The notes beneath the pieces are model-generated. The model had not been told where the DNA came from. It worked only from the letters and a program-made list of their open reading frames with translations, and ran no database searches. The position numbers were made by a program, and so were the translations under genes. 64,000 bases of DNA from Chromobotia macracanthus (taxonomy: Eukaryota > Chordata > Actinopteri > Cypriniformes > Botiidae): contig JAZGTH010000032.1 of assembly GCA_036877525.1 (NCBI GenBank), positions 2,694,001 to 2,758,000 of the forward strand, written 5' to 3'. Positions 24,405-36,440 of this stretch are shown one piece after another (position 1 is the stretch's first letter; each line of letters starts with the position of its first letter).

Positions 24405-25200
24405 CAATGAAACCAGTGCTGTATGCACTTGTTATTATAGTGCATCATGGGATCGAATAAGTGCACACGACAATTTCAACTATGATTTCAGACACAATTA
24501 CAAAATGGCTGTCCAATTAAAAAGTGCCCTGTTATTAAAGGTACAGTGAGCTATTTTGGAATAAAAGTCGAATAAATAAGAAGTTTACAAATTTTATGTG
24601 AATCTTTGCAGACTTTAGAAAATCGAAGATTTAAGAAAATAATAATAAAATTGTGATTGTCTGCTGGGCGTGTGCACACATCAGCCTGTATGAGTCATTC
24701 AGCAGTGTGCATGAGTGTTGCGTATCTGCAACAATATTAGCAAAAGCAGCTAGACTAGCTAAAAGCCAGCAGACCATCATGGTTTAAGTTCTTTTTTCAT
24801 AGCAGGGATGGTATGGATATGGAAATCATACAGTGCCATGGTAATATCAAAGCATCATGGCATCATCATCTAAGGGGTTACTAAGGCATTAATAAATGGT
24901 TGCTTTGATCCTCTAAGTGGGTTTAAGCGTTCTGCTATGTGGTTGCTAAGATGTGATAATATGATCTCTTTAAATCTAACTCTGACTCCTTGTGCAGTGT
25001 AAGTGTATGAAATTTTTTGTTTACTCATTTTATCATCCACCAGGTGTCCGCCAATCAGAATGCCTAGACAAATCATAGCACATCTATGTGGCCACATGAT
25101 TCATGACAATTCATTCTCCATAGCACAATGGGGGCATGTGACACCCAAGTTTAATACTTAGGGTTAGGGGTTTGTTTAAATCTCTCCCCTTAAGTATGAG
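24405..25200. repeat. Composite dispersed repeat
   Basis: The segment TATAGTGCATCATGGGATCG at about 24437 and the following GTGCAC-, ACTATGATTTC- and GGTACAGTGAGCTATTTT-like words recur in altered form at about 26105-26240. The right part (TTTAATACTTAGGGTTAGGG at about 25151) recurs at about 58259. I cannot assign the class or exact ends. Confidence 0.45.
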
Positions 25201-25639
25201 CAATGCCAATAGTGATGCTTGCCTAAGCAAAAACCATTAAAAATATTTCCCTCTTGAACCAAGTCTGGCTGCACTGTACTGTTATAATAAGCTTCATCAT
25301 TACTAGGATTGCAGTGCATTATAGAGCTGTCATTTAAAAGCAGCTAGCAAAAAATGCTACATCTGTTTAACACCAATATGTGGAGACGATATCACTCAAA
25401 AGCCCAACTATGCGCTAAGTACAGCATGCCAGAAATGAGTCATACTTCAGAAGGCTGTAGTAGAACGCTCCAGAACATTGGTGCAGTACTCGGAATCTAT
25501 TAGTATGCCTGTTGTGTTCCAGATATGCACTGATTTTAATTACCTACTCTTCTGATTCAGGGTACGTCACTCAAGCACTGCACTTTTAAGTAATACTGTT
25601 TGCAGCACTAGACTCCAAAGCCCAGTCAAGTTCCTGATG

Positions 25640-26352
25640 AATGGTTCACCCAAAATTACAAATTACATCATTATTTACATCTCATGTCAATCCAAACTTG
25701 TTTGACTTCTTTCTTTTATGAAACACAAAAAGTTTAACAGAATGTTGACGTTGCTCTTTCTCATGCAGTGAAAGTGAATAGTGACCAAAAACACCTCCGT
25801 TAAAACATTGTGTACTATATTACTATAGTAGTAAGTCTTCAGAAGTGATATGATATCTTTGGAATTTAAGGTAATTACCTTTTCTTGCACATTTTATTTC
25901 ACAACAGATTTGTCCATAGCTAAAACATTTCCCCCAATACCCGCATTTACTATTCCATATATTACCTCACTAATATAGTCCACTTGAAGGAGTCAATGAA
26001 AATGAGTAAACAACCTTGGGTACTAAGTGTGTTGGAAGGGCTGTGCATGAGACACAAAAACCCTCACAGTGGATGGATAGCGGCTAGCCATGGAGTACAC
26101 ATTGGTTGTATGCACCCATTATTGTGGTGCATAATGGCACTGAATGAGTGCACTCGATAATGTCCACTATGATTTTGGCCACCACTAATAGTCTCAAATC
26201 TCAAATAGTGCACTATTATTAGGGGTATAGTGGGCTATTTCGGCACATCACTCTTATGTCGTCCTCTTATGTCTCAGAAATGATCATGGTGAATTTCAAT
26301 GGACATATTCAAATCGCACAAATGATATTTGACAGATGAACTATCCCTTTAA
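25640..26352. mobile_element. Non-autonomous DNA element, 'ttcacccaaaa' family
   Basis: The left end has GGTTCACCCAAAATTACAAA, and the usual CATCATTTACTC and TCCAAACCTGTATGACTT family motifs follow in mutated form. The right end reads GATGAACTATCCCTTTAA. This is the classic fish fold-back pattern, ends roughly inverted. Another fragment lies at about 51522-51720. The interior at about 26050-26240 carries the repeat shared with 24405-24560. Confidence 0.5.
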
Positions 26353-26359
26353 ATACACT

Positions 26360-27100
26360 GCTGTTGCTGTCTTCTTCGGGTCTTGTATGCTTAAATTAAT
26401 GGGCACTTCAGTGTGCTGGCCTTTGATACATTCAGTCCAGCATAGAACACCAGCTCTATTTTTGGAATGGACAGGCAGGTCATAGGGCTGCAGAGTACCT
26501 TGCAGGCTGCTGAATAAATGATCTGTTTCTTTATTTAGTGGGTAAAGTGGATGGCAGTCAAGTCAGGATAGACATAAAGGGGATGTAAAAGATCCCCTAT
26601 GTAAAAGGCTGCTTTGACGAATATAGTGCAGCTCAACCCATAGAGAGATGTAGGTGAGCTGCACAGTTAGGCTGCAGAAATTTCTCATCTCATTTTAAAT
26701 GAAAACAGATTTTCTCTCTCCCCTTCTTTAGATCAACACTTCCCTATTTACCCACTACACTCAAGTTATTTTCTAACACTTTCAATCAGTTTTCACTCAG
26801 AAGATAAAAGCAGTTGCGACGCACAACAGCCAAAGTGCAGAAAACTGCAGTGTTGCTGAGCACAGGGAGCTAAAATGCTTTATTGACCTGCTCAGAGCTA
26901 AATATTGCTATTATTTCTAAATCATTTTTCGTTGCATATTATCAAAGGCAGAGAGATGTGAAGTGATAGAGAAAGGCTTGGGGGGTTGAAACACTTATTA
27001 GTTTAAGAACATGATGAATTTACAGTGTCACATGAAGTGCTGTGTGCAGCCAGCACAGTGTTCTTGTTATGTGGAGTCAAGTCAGTCCTCAATAGTGTTG
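26360..27100. other. Intron sequence, mostly unique
   Basis: GC-richer than its flanks and without repeat hallmarks or exons. It could be partly conserved non-coding DNA, but no specific signal stands out. Confidence 0.3.
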
Positions 27101-27649
27101 GAGTAACTAGGTGTGCGCCAGTACTGTTACCAAATTGTTATTATTCTGAAAACTGAAAAATCAATGTCAGTGTTTCCTAAAAACAAGCTAAAACAAGGAC
27201 TCGCTCGACCACAGTCTTATAGCCCTTTTACTGTCATCAATTCACCAGCGAATGATGGTGGAATGATACTTCAATATTTCACAAAATCATAATAGAATTT
27301 ATTTCATAATTAAAAATAATTTATTTAATAAATTCTAATCTAATCATGACAAACTATAAATTGATGAAGTTGATGAAAGACTTGATCAGTGTTTGATCAT
27401 ATAATGAAAATGAAGAATTATGTGGAATAAATTGTTTGATTCTTTTATGAAAAGAGCTTTATAGGAACATCAAAAGTGCATCATAAAATATATATCATAA
27501 CAGGAGTTGTGACCTTTGGTCCAGTCAATGCACACACTTTTATTCATTCAAACTTTTGTTTTCATGTTAAAGTTTCATAACAAAACATCCATTATGATAA
27601 TTTGCCATTCTTTCAAAAGAGATCAATTTTAGGTCTGTGTTTCAAAGCA

Positions 27650-28390
27650 TTTATGAATTACAACCATTTAAGTTTTAACTTCATGTCTGTTAAAAAGGGA
27701 AAGTTAAGATCTGAGATGAGCTCAGACCAAAGAACTTATTTCGCCATCTCTGCAAGAGATGTATAGCTTTCTCCTTGCGTAAGAAGTTCAAGTTGCATTT
27801 CTTGATGCAGCAGGCTGACTGTGTTCAGTAACAACAGTTTTCCTCAAGAGTCCAAATGGCTATATTTAACACAGCAGCATGATGGTTTCTCTTGCAATTC
27901 CACCTAAGGGCTGGAAGGTCATGCACATTTAACAGAAGTTTCCAGCAGTGCCCTAGATGGGCTGAGACTTCTCTGGATTCCCTGAATCTTTTCACAATAT
28001 TATGCATGATATTCTGTGAAAGACCCAAATTCTTTGCAATCTTACATTTACATACATATACATTTATACATTTGGCAGACACTTTAATCCAAAAACAGTA
28101 CATTCAAGTTATACATTTTATCAGTAAATGTGCTCCATGCAAATCGAACTCATGACTTCTTGAGCTGTTAACGCTACACTCTACCAATGAGCTACAGAAA
28201 CACTTACTCTTGCATTAAGAAATGAAAAAAATCTAAATTTGTTTGTATTTACAAAATACAATTAAGTTGGCTAGTTAAAACATTGTAAATGTTTCTTTGT
28301 ACTTTTATCAGGAAAATAAAGTTTAAAGGTAATTGACAAACCCCTTTTTTTGTCAATTGTCCCAACTTTTCTAGAAATGTTTTTTTTTGG
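27650..28390 (-). pseudogene. Tc1-like transposase fragment, interrupted by a SINE
   Basis: The minus strand at about 27830-28040 encodes a Tc1-type N-terminal DNA-binding region (IAKNLGLSQNIMHNIVKRF, then RESREVSAHLG). The catalytic part is missing. The reading is broken upstream by a SINE-like insertion at 28046-28202. Outer sequence at about 28360 (GTCCCAACTTTTCTAGAAAT) resembles the terminal repeat of Tc1-like elements. This is a different and older copy than the one at 41334. Confidence 0.65.
28046..28202 (-). mobile_element. tRNA-derived SINE-like insertion with target duplication
   Basis: Plus strand begins with CATTTACATACATATACATT and has TTTGGCAGACACTTTAATCC. Near the right end, read on the minus strand, are tRNA-like A- and B-box words (GGTAGAGTGTAGCG; GAGTTCGAT). 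The pentamer CTTAC flanks both sides (28041-28045 and 28203-28207). Two related copies occur at about 29161-29286 and 44602-44732. Confidence 0.6.
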
Positions 28391-29160
28391 CAAAGTACAA
28401 GCAGCCGCATATCGTGCATTATTCTATTCCCTGTTGACTTAAGCAAAACCACCACATGCTAACTAATCACCATTAACGCTAGCACATCCTTCTTCAAACA
28501 TAATGTTTTAGTAAACACACTCCCAGGAGTGTTCACTTTTTCAGTTCTATAAATGCTATTTACACTTTATTTTCAGGTGTCCTTATTATAGTGTAATTAT
28601 ACTTTTAAGTACTGAGTAATATAATTTAACAACATGTGCTATAGGGTAACTTAGAGGGTTTGGTTTATGGTCAATTGCCTTTTATCATGCACAATTTACT
28701 GTTATTACCATGGTAAGTACAAGTAATGTGTACCAAGGACATGTAACGTGTAACATGAACAATAATCCCTTTTTATTATTGGTGGAATTCCCACCAATGC
28801 ACAATGATATTAATCAACCATTCAATGATCTTATTAGATCAATAAACCAATGCGAACCTCTATCCCTTGATTTATCTCCTTTTCTGACCTTATTACTTGT
28901 GCTTGATAAGACAAGCTTCAATGGTGTTATACAGCACTTTCCTCACCGTTTATGATACAAACATGAAAGATGCAATAAATTGTATGGCTATTCGTACCCT
29001 AATTATCAAGGGCCAAAATATCATATGGCCTTTTCACACATACTCACTTAAATATTAATAATGTAGTGTCTTAACTCTGACTGGTGCAAAACATGGTTAT
29101 TTAATTAGGTCAGCACTGAGGCAGTTTATTGGTTGTCTGTTGTTGAACAATTCACTATAA

Positions 29161-29286
29161 CTTTATGCATTTGACAGTTTATTACAGTGGATTCAAGGTA
29201 AATGGGTTAACAATATGTCTGGTAATCAAATCCATGACCTTTGCAGTACTAACGCAATGCTCTGTCATTTGAGCTACAGGTACACT
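29161..29286 (-). mobile_element. tRNA-derived SINE-like copy 2
   Basis: Contains TTTATGCATTTGACAG, AATCAAATCCATGACC and TAACGCAATGCTCTGTCATT then TGAGCTACAGG, the same layout as the copy at 28046. The tRNA-like part is on the minus strand. Confidence 0.55.
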
Positions 29287-29539
29287 ATGGGTGTCTTTAA
29301 CTGTATAACTTTATAACACTGCATTGTGTCACACCACAAAAGCAATCCTACCCAGCTTCTAAATATAGGCAACAAAAAAACACTCAAACCACCTTAGCAA
29401 CCGCAACACCCTGGAAATGACCCACAATAAAACTCTAGCATTGGTTCTGCTAGCACCACAGTAAAAAACATGTGAAAATCTAGCTTCGATTTTCAGTGGA
29501 GGTGAACTTCTTTAGACGATCTACGCTTTGAGAATCATG

Positions 29540-29900
29540 AACTCCAACATTATAAAAGCCCCAGTGTGCAATGGGATGGGCTGGTGTTACTGTCCATCGA
29601 TCGGTTTGGATTTCCATTAAAAGGAACTGGCACACAAGGACCTTAGTGATTCAGAGTGAGCGCTTTTGGGAAGTGCGCACACTAGAAAAAAACAGCTCCT
29701 AAACAATCAATGATTGAGGGAGTAAATCACTCACAGTGAAAGAGGACAAAATGTGGACGGCAATTAATTAGGACATCTGAGGGAGTCAGATTTCATTTCT
29801 GCAGCCCACTGCTTCCACAAACATTAACACCATTAATGCAGAGAAAGAAGAAACAGGGAAAAGGTTTGGTCCACTGGGCCTGATTTTGTGGTTTTGATGA
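29540..29900. promoter_or_regulatory. Candidate conserved non-coding block in rims2 intron 5
   Basis: Unique, balanced sequence with paired words such as CAATCAATGATTGA (29704-29717) and CAATTAATTAGG (about 29760), which look like PBX/homeodomain sites. No open frame. Inference only. Confidence 0.3.
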
Positions 29901-30197
29901 TTCTGAGGTTGGTTAGTTAATTAGTTAATTCTGAATTAACCAATCATTCAAATAGAGTATGTATAGTGAAGACCCAACTTACTGATTTGAGTTTGGTGTT
30001 AGCGTGCAATACACTAATAAAAATACAAACCACACAAAAATATTGGATTAAGTGTTCAACTTTCTATTTGATTAAAGATTATATTGCCTCTATATTTTCT
30101 ACTTAGTTTTTATTTTACTATTAGGTCACATTATTATTGAGTTGAAATGTGACAATTTATGTTTCTAATCAACAAATTACTTCATTTACATTTTGGT

Positions 30198-30490
30198 TGT
30201 CACGCTGTCTACACGGAAGGACTTAAGGAAGGCGATTGAGACGAAGGTAATCCACAGGAATCTCTTTAATTATAATCCAAGCGACACAGGTGAAACAACA
30301 CAAACGTGACTTAAACATACTCATGCAACAACAATTACTGACAGAAACTGAATGGAAAACAGAACTTAAATAGGGCAGATGACAAGGGGCAAACAGGTGA
30401 TGGAAATTAACTAATAATGACTTAGCAGGGAAATGAACCAAACAAGGACAAACAGGAACAAGAATACATGGGGAAAAAACACAAAACTAA
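30198..30490. repeat. Probable fish LTR-derived or other dispersed repeat
   Basis: Starts TGTCACGCTG and contains AACAGAACTTAAATAGGGCA and CAGGAACAAGAATACATGGG, words I associate with a widespread fish repeat. No partner LTR or target duplication was found. Confidence 0.35.
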
Positions 30491-33240
30491 AGTTCATGAT
30501 GCTGATAATGGTATTGCCTTCATCCACAAATAATATTTGATTTGCTGCCTTTGAATTTGAACAAAGCTTAACTTTTTGTTATATGAGTGACAAAGCTTTG
30601 GTTAAGCTCCAAAAAATGAATGGATGTGAAGAGGAAATTGGCCCAAAATTGTTTGTGACATTTATTTAATCAGGTGAAGCTGTTTTCTAAATATATAAGA
30701 TGTCCTAAGCTTTGTCATTACAGCTCTGGTATAGAGCAGCATTATCATCCTTTTAGAACAACCAGAAGTGCCATAAATGCTGTCTCTCTTGTTGTTTTAG
30801 AAAGTTTTAGAACAGTAATTATGAACAAGAGAACAGAGAGATTTCATTAAAATATGTATATAATAGTGTAAACGTCTAAGACACCTGGCTCATATCAGAG
30901 GGTACACTGGCCACTGACACCTTTTGGCTTATTTTACTAAATGTTATTATTTTTGCAAACTGCAGTTAACGTTATTCATCAATGTACTGGCAGCTCAATC
31001 AACCATATCTTGTTGTTATTTCATTTTTAAATAAGAATGCTCATGCTGAATATTTTTATTTCGTGCTGAATACATCCTATTTACTCCATTCAATGGAGAT
31101 CTTGTTGTTGCTCACACACATATTGCTTCATGAGCTCAATTCAGAGTTAGAATGTCACAAAATACTGTAGCATGCAGCAGTTGACATTTAAGTTTGAGTA
31201 ATGTTTGATGAAACATTAAACTTAAAGAAAATTAAGGTTGTGGGAGGCAGGTAAACACTGTTAAATAAATAAAAATGTCCCCTTGCTGAACATTTAAAAA
31301 GTGATAAAGTTTTGTGCTTTTATTTTATAGATTTTTATTAACAACAAAAAAATCAATGTAATTATTAACTGTAAGTACTGCTTTCTGGTTCTATCCTTCT
31401 TAATACACAATAAATTAACCCTTTTAAAATATTGTTTGTTTATAATACAATTCTCAGGGATGGTGGATCATGTCAAGTTGTGCTATCTAATATAAAAAAG
31501 AACCTGTTAAAAAAGTTGATTTTGAACCATGAAACAAAATGACTCATGGTGCAAAACGTTTTAAAAAACCTGTTTCTAGTTTGTATGTTGTGAATGAGAA
31601 TGTATGCACTGCGGATTGTATTGTACGTAATCCATCTGTGTTGTTTCAGGTATGCCATTACATTGCTTAATAAATCATGGCTCCACTAGGATTCACTAGG
31701 ACACATGTTTCCCAAAGCAAGTTATTTTGTAAGAGTTATAAATAGTTCATGGCTCCTCATAGTCTAAATTAGAGGCATAAAGAAACTCTCATATCCACTT
31801 CTGCAAGAATGCATTAGTGAGAACTATTTCTGGGCAAAAATAACATCTTTACATTTGTTTATGGAGGTTTATAGGACCCAAATTTGCCAAAAACAAAAAC
31901 CGTTTGACCAATACATAAGAGGGGAAACATGAACTTGTCGCATTGCTCCTAAATATAAGCAACATGAAATAATTTACCATCCCAGATGAAAGTTTTCTAT
32001 TTTACCATTTTTTTTCATTGAGTATGTTTATGTTTACATTTATCTGGCTGATATATGTGTCCCAATAGTGGTGGTTTGGACTTTACATTGACACCTATTT
32101 GAAGTTTGAAGTTTAACTAACCATTACAGATTCCCACAAAAGCTGTTTATCTTATGCTTTTTTACTTTTCACCTGTTTTTCTTCATCTCATATGACATAC
32201 ATTCATATATGTGTTCAATCATATATTCTTGTCTCATATATTCTTGGCTGACTGCTTGTTTGTACATTGTTTTTCACCGATTCTGTCTGGAATGTTACAT
32301 ATGATCTGTTTGGAATGGAATACACATGATCCATAAATCATTCTGGATTGGGCTTGACTTAAGATCCATTGTGATCTATGGTTTGTTTATTCTGTTTAGA
32401 TGTTGTTTTAAGTTTATACTTTGGAAGTTACACTGAGAATAGGCTCAGTGTTAAAGAAAAGAACGTAAATGTATTATTGTTGTTATAGTAGTAGTATTAA
32501 CGCAATCATCAGATACATGATATGACTGCTTATATGATATCAGCATGACGGCATCATTTTTAAGGGACAGGCAAAGAAAGTTCCTGCATGTTTTCACTTT
32601 TTTTCACTACATGTAAGGAAGACTGAGGCCATCTGTCACACTTGTAACTCCAGTGAATATTTCTGATATTCTGAATAAGTCCATTTATGTACAGTGACAC
32701 ACCTTAAAGTTCATTCTTTCTGTTATTGCCCCAAAAATAATACAGTTCATTGAACACACATTACCTTTTGCAAAAACATGCCCCAAAAGCAGGCCAAGCG
32801 ATCCCACTATATGGGGTTAGCTGTCACATAATCATTAAGAATCAGAAATTATTTATAGGATAACAGTTTGTGTATTGCTGCTTTTGATTTCAAACCTTAT
32901 GAGATTTAACCCCTGTGTCAATTAGCCCCAGTCTTTTATAATTTGTTAATAGGCATTTTATTGCTAATAAACTGTAATAAACTGAAATTAAAATATGCAA
33001 CATGGACGCTACAATATACATTTTCCCGTGTTATCTAATGCAAAAGGCACAATATTAAGACGTCTGGCTGCTTTAGGGCGCAGTTACAAAACACCCATGC
33101 ACATCATAACCAACAAGCAGGTAAGTTCAACACCCACTGTATTTTCTGACACAAAAATGTCAACTCACTTTAATATCTATAGTGCTAGATGCCCCTGTGG
33201 TTTGTTTCTCTATTCGCATCTTATGATAATCTGCAAGACC
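30491..33240. other. rims2 intron 5, AT-rich, nothing recognised
   Basis: 2.7 kb with no exon, no clear repeat family and only short chance open frames. Confidence 0.55.
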
Positions 33241-33249
33241 AAATCGATC

Positions 33250-34150
33250 GCCTCACCTGCAGTTCAGCGCCTGTCCCAAAAGCTCCGGCTTCGAGTTGTT
33301 CTGGGGTGGCTTGAAAGCTCCGTTAAAATGCCATAGAAAAGAGCTACAGAACTGTCGCAATGTCCCAAATTGCATTTTTGCCTGCCCCTCCTCCCTAACC
33401 AACCCAGTAGTCTTTTACTTCAGGAAACGACAGCAGCACACCCATAGCTCCACAACCGCGACATCCGAAGCGCTGTCTTGTCGATCAAGTCCCATATTTT
33501 CCCGGGGATGCGACAGACGTGCGCTTCATGCTCCAGCCCGGAGGTGCTGCTGCGGCAGCCTTTGCTCCCGAGAGCGGGGGATGGATCTTGTCTGACGGCG
33601 TGCCAGAGAGAGAGAAAAACAGCGCTGCATTTTACCGGCTACAAGATCTGAAGATTCGTCCATGCGCCACTGTTTCTCCTCGAAAAATCAGACAATCTAG
33701 AGCAGCACACACTCTCTCATAATTCCTGACGCACAGTCACCGCTTGGTTTACTACATGGGTCTCTATAACAGATGCGCAAACGGGAACGCAGACGCGGCG
33801 TACAGTGAGTTCTGATGGGAGAAGCAGAGGCTGAGGTTTAAAAGCGTGTCTGAAACCCAGTGAAACAGCCTTTGTAAGCATCACACGCTCGAATCGAATG
33901 TGGATATGATGCTCAAAATGCGATCTAGACAGGCAGCACACTAGGTTTTGAGACACAGAGCCAACCGTAAGCCCACCGGGCAGAAGCCACTCCAAAACAC
34001 TCGAGCAGCGCGATCTAGACTGTAGGACTGATATATGTAATACCTATTTAAGACACGTTTAATTTCTTTTGCCTTATCGATTTAATTGTCAAAATTAGTC
34101 ACTTTCGAGGTGAAATTCGAGGAGGATCTTTGAAAACAAGGGCGCTGTAC
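33250..34150 (-). promoter_or_regulatory. CpG-rich segment, candidate internal rims2 promoter
   Basis: A sharp change from AT-rich intron to sequence with many CpG (for example CACAACCGCGACATCCGAAG and AACGCAGACGCGGCG). It lies between exons 5 and 6 of rims2. In mammals RIM2-beta starts from an internal promoter and lacks the zinc finger coded by exons 4 and 5, so position fits. On the minus strand the segment contains ATG codons in good context. One, with its A at 33515 (MGLDRQDSASDV...), ends at a possible donor of the right phase for exon 6. Promoter direction and use are inferred. Confidence 0.4.
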
Positions 34151-36040
34151 TCTGTGGCGAATCAAGTCTTCTTTAGGGTGTAAGTAAACATTTTAATGTT
34201 CAGATTGTTTTTCCTAATGTTTTAATAAGCATGTTAAAATCACTTTGCCCTTGTCTCTTTCGTATTATACTGTTAACGGTAGAAACGTGCAGATTGGTTA
34301 TCATATGAAGCTTTCTACCTGATCTAAACAATTTACTTCCATTTGTGTAATGCATTGGTGTGTCAGTGCATCTAGTATAATGAGTTTGGTTCTGTTACAT
34401 TAAAGTATATTTAAAATAAAATTAAAACATTTCGTTTAAATCTAACCACATGAAGCGCAATTTTACAGTCTGCAGTTGTCACGATTGCCACGACCACCAT
34501 CATGACATCATATAGGGATGGGCACTCGGCGCTCCGACAGCAATGTCCCAAACTGAAAACGTAGTAATTGCGTCATTTGATTTTATTTTCACTTATAAAC
34601 GTTTCGTTTTTAATTTTGTGATTGTTTATGGGGCAGTTTTGGGTGGTTTAGGTGGTCAGACAGATTGGAGCTTGGACAGTAACTGTACACGGACACTGTA
34701 TACGGTGATTAGTCTAGCAACAGCCCTCAACACAGTTGAAAGACCATTGTAAATGTAACCTAAAGTACATATTTTACAGTCATTGACATGCATTGCACAC
34801 AATTTAATCTGGGAAGTCTCTGTATAGTAGTAAACAATAGCATAAAATTTTTTAGTTCTAGCGTTTCAGTCAAATATAATGTATTCAGTATGTCAAACCC
34901 ATCAAAAAATAAAATAACCTGCAGCAACAGTTCAAAAGTAGCCCAGTTCCATGGAAAAACCACAGACTTGGTAACACTTATGCACACTGATTTTGTCCAC
35001 AACTCCTTGCCAGAGGGAGATGTTTAGTAATGCTACACCAAATAAATTAATGAAATAGGTGATGTTTCAGTGAATGAATACATTATTAGGTAGTAAGTAT
35101 ATATTTTTATGCTTAAATTATATAGTGAAACATACATAAGAAATAGTGAATGAAAAATCTGGAATGCAAAGAGGAGTTGTATTTTCAGGTATGATTGTTA
35201 ACAACCACAATGTGTATTTAGGCAACAAGGGTCACTTCAGTTCCGCATTATAATGTCCTCTTTGCATACTCTTTTGTATGTACACACTCAAATGTATGTA
35301 CGTTTCCATCACAAAAAGAGTACATCTTTTTAGGGCATAGTGCAAATAGGCAAACTGGGATGCAGCGATCGTTTGACACATGTGTATACGCCTAAAGAGT
35401 AGTCAAAATGATCAAATACATTTTTATAATCTTCTTAATGTTTGTGTTAATCTGATGTTGATATAGCCTGTGCAGTCAGTGAACTTCCCTCATTAGAATC
35501 TGATACACTTAAAGACCCAACAATCTGACAGTAAGACCAGAGTCTTTTGTTGGACTCTGTGGCCCAGAAAAAATCCATATACACACATATACACAAACAT
35601 ACACGCTCTCAGTTGAACATTCTTATGAGTTAATGGTGTTGGTGGTCAAAGTTTAGTGGTAAAACATCTGATCGATTAATTTGAAGGTCACTCATACAAA
35701 CTCCAGAAATGACCATTCAGTAAGTAGTAGTGTTTGCTACTAAGGTAAGCATCATTATAACTAATGCCCATAATGTTTGAGAAAACAATAGTTGGTATAT
35801 AGTTACAGAGTCTTACTTTGTCATCTGTTTTGGATTTCAGTCCTTACAAAAATTGTTTTTTGCTTTTGTAAGTTTGGATTTTGTTGAATAGAAATAATTG
35901 ACACTCTGCATTGACATAATGAGCAGTTCAGATCGGTCAATTAAGTATTGGTTAACTTCCTTTTCCTCAAAAATATTTATTTAAAAATGTAACTAGTGTG
36001 AGAATATCAATACAGTAGTATTAGTATACTTTTAGTACAG
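34151..36040. other. rims2 intron 5, AT-rich, nothing recognised
   Basis: Short chance open frames only. No repeat family identified. Confidence 0.5.
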
Positions 36041-36068
36041 TAAAATACAGAAGTGTAGTCAAGACTAC

Positions 36069-36215
36069 ATCCTTCAAGACCCAGACCAAGACTACACCCC
36101 ACAAGACTCAGACCAAGGTTACACCCCTCAAGGTCCAGACCAAGGCTACACCCCTCAAGAGCCAGAAAAGACTACACCCCTTAAGACCCAGATCAAGACC
36201 AAGACACTAAGTAAT
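36069..36215. repeat. 27-bp minisatellite, about five copies
   Basis: Units of the type CAAGACTACACCCCTCAAGA followed by CCCAGAC are repeated head to tail with a 27-bp period. Because 27 is a multiple of 3, all copies stay in one frame and would read as a QDYTPQ-type nonapeptide repeat. No start codon, splice site or homology supports coding. Confidence 0.75.
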
Positions 36216-36329
36216 GAGACAGACCAAGACCACATTTACCACAACATCAAGACTCCAGCTCTGGTAAAATACAGCAACACTTTGAGTATTTGTTTACATG
36301 ATACCTCAGACCATGTGGCTTGTTGCTTG

Positions 36330-36440
36330 TCACCATAGTAAAAGCATAGCAACACACTAAAACCATTAGAACCATAGCAACTAAAAAGCAATATTCTGGC
36401 AACCACCCAAAACATTCTAGCATTGTTGAGATGAGTTTTA
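36330..36440. repeat. Patch of dispersed 'tagcaaccac' repeat
   Basis: Contains AGCATAGCAACACAC, CCATAGCAACTAAAAAGC and TGGCAACCACCCAAAACATT then CTAGCA. Similar words, in one or the other orientation, recur at about 15195-15300, 29390-29450, 50985-51145 and 57645-57690. Confidence 0.45.

Noticed and set aside
28046..28202. A functional tRNA gene
   Set aside because: A- and B-box words are present but the flanks and tail are those of a SINE, and no full cloverleaf is apparent.
33296..33722. Plus-strand open frames of 99 and 67 codons in the CpG-rich segment
   Set aside because: No homology. Long frames are expected by chance in GC-rich DNA.
36069..36215. Coding exon made of nonapeptide repeats
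   Set aside because: No start, no splice sites, no homology. A minisatellite explains it.
36069..36215. CRISPR-like array
   Set aside because: Head-to-tail units have no spacers, and the context is a vertebrate intron.
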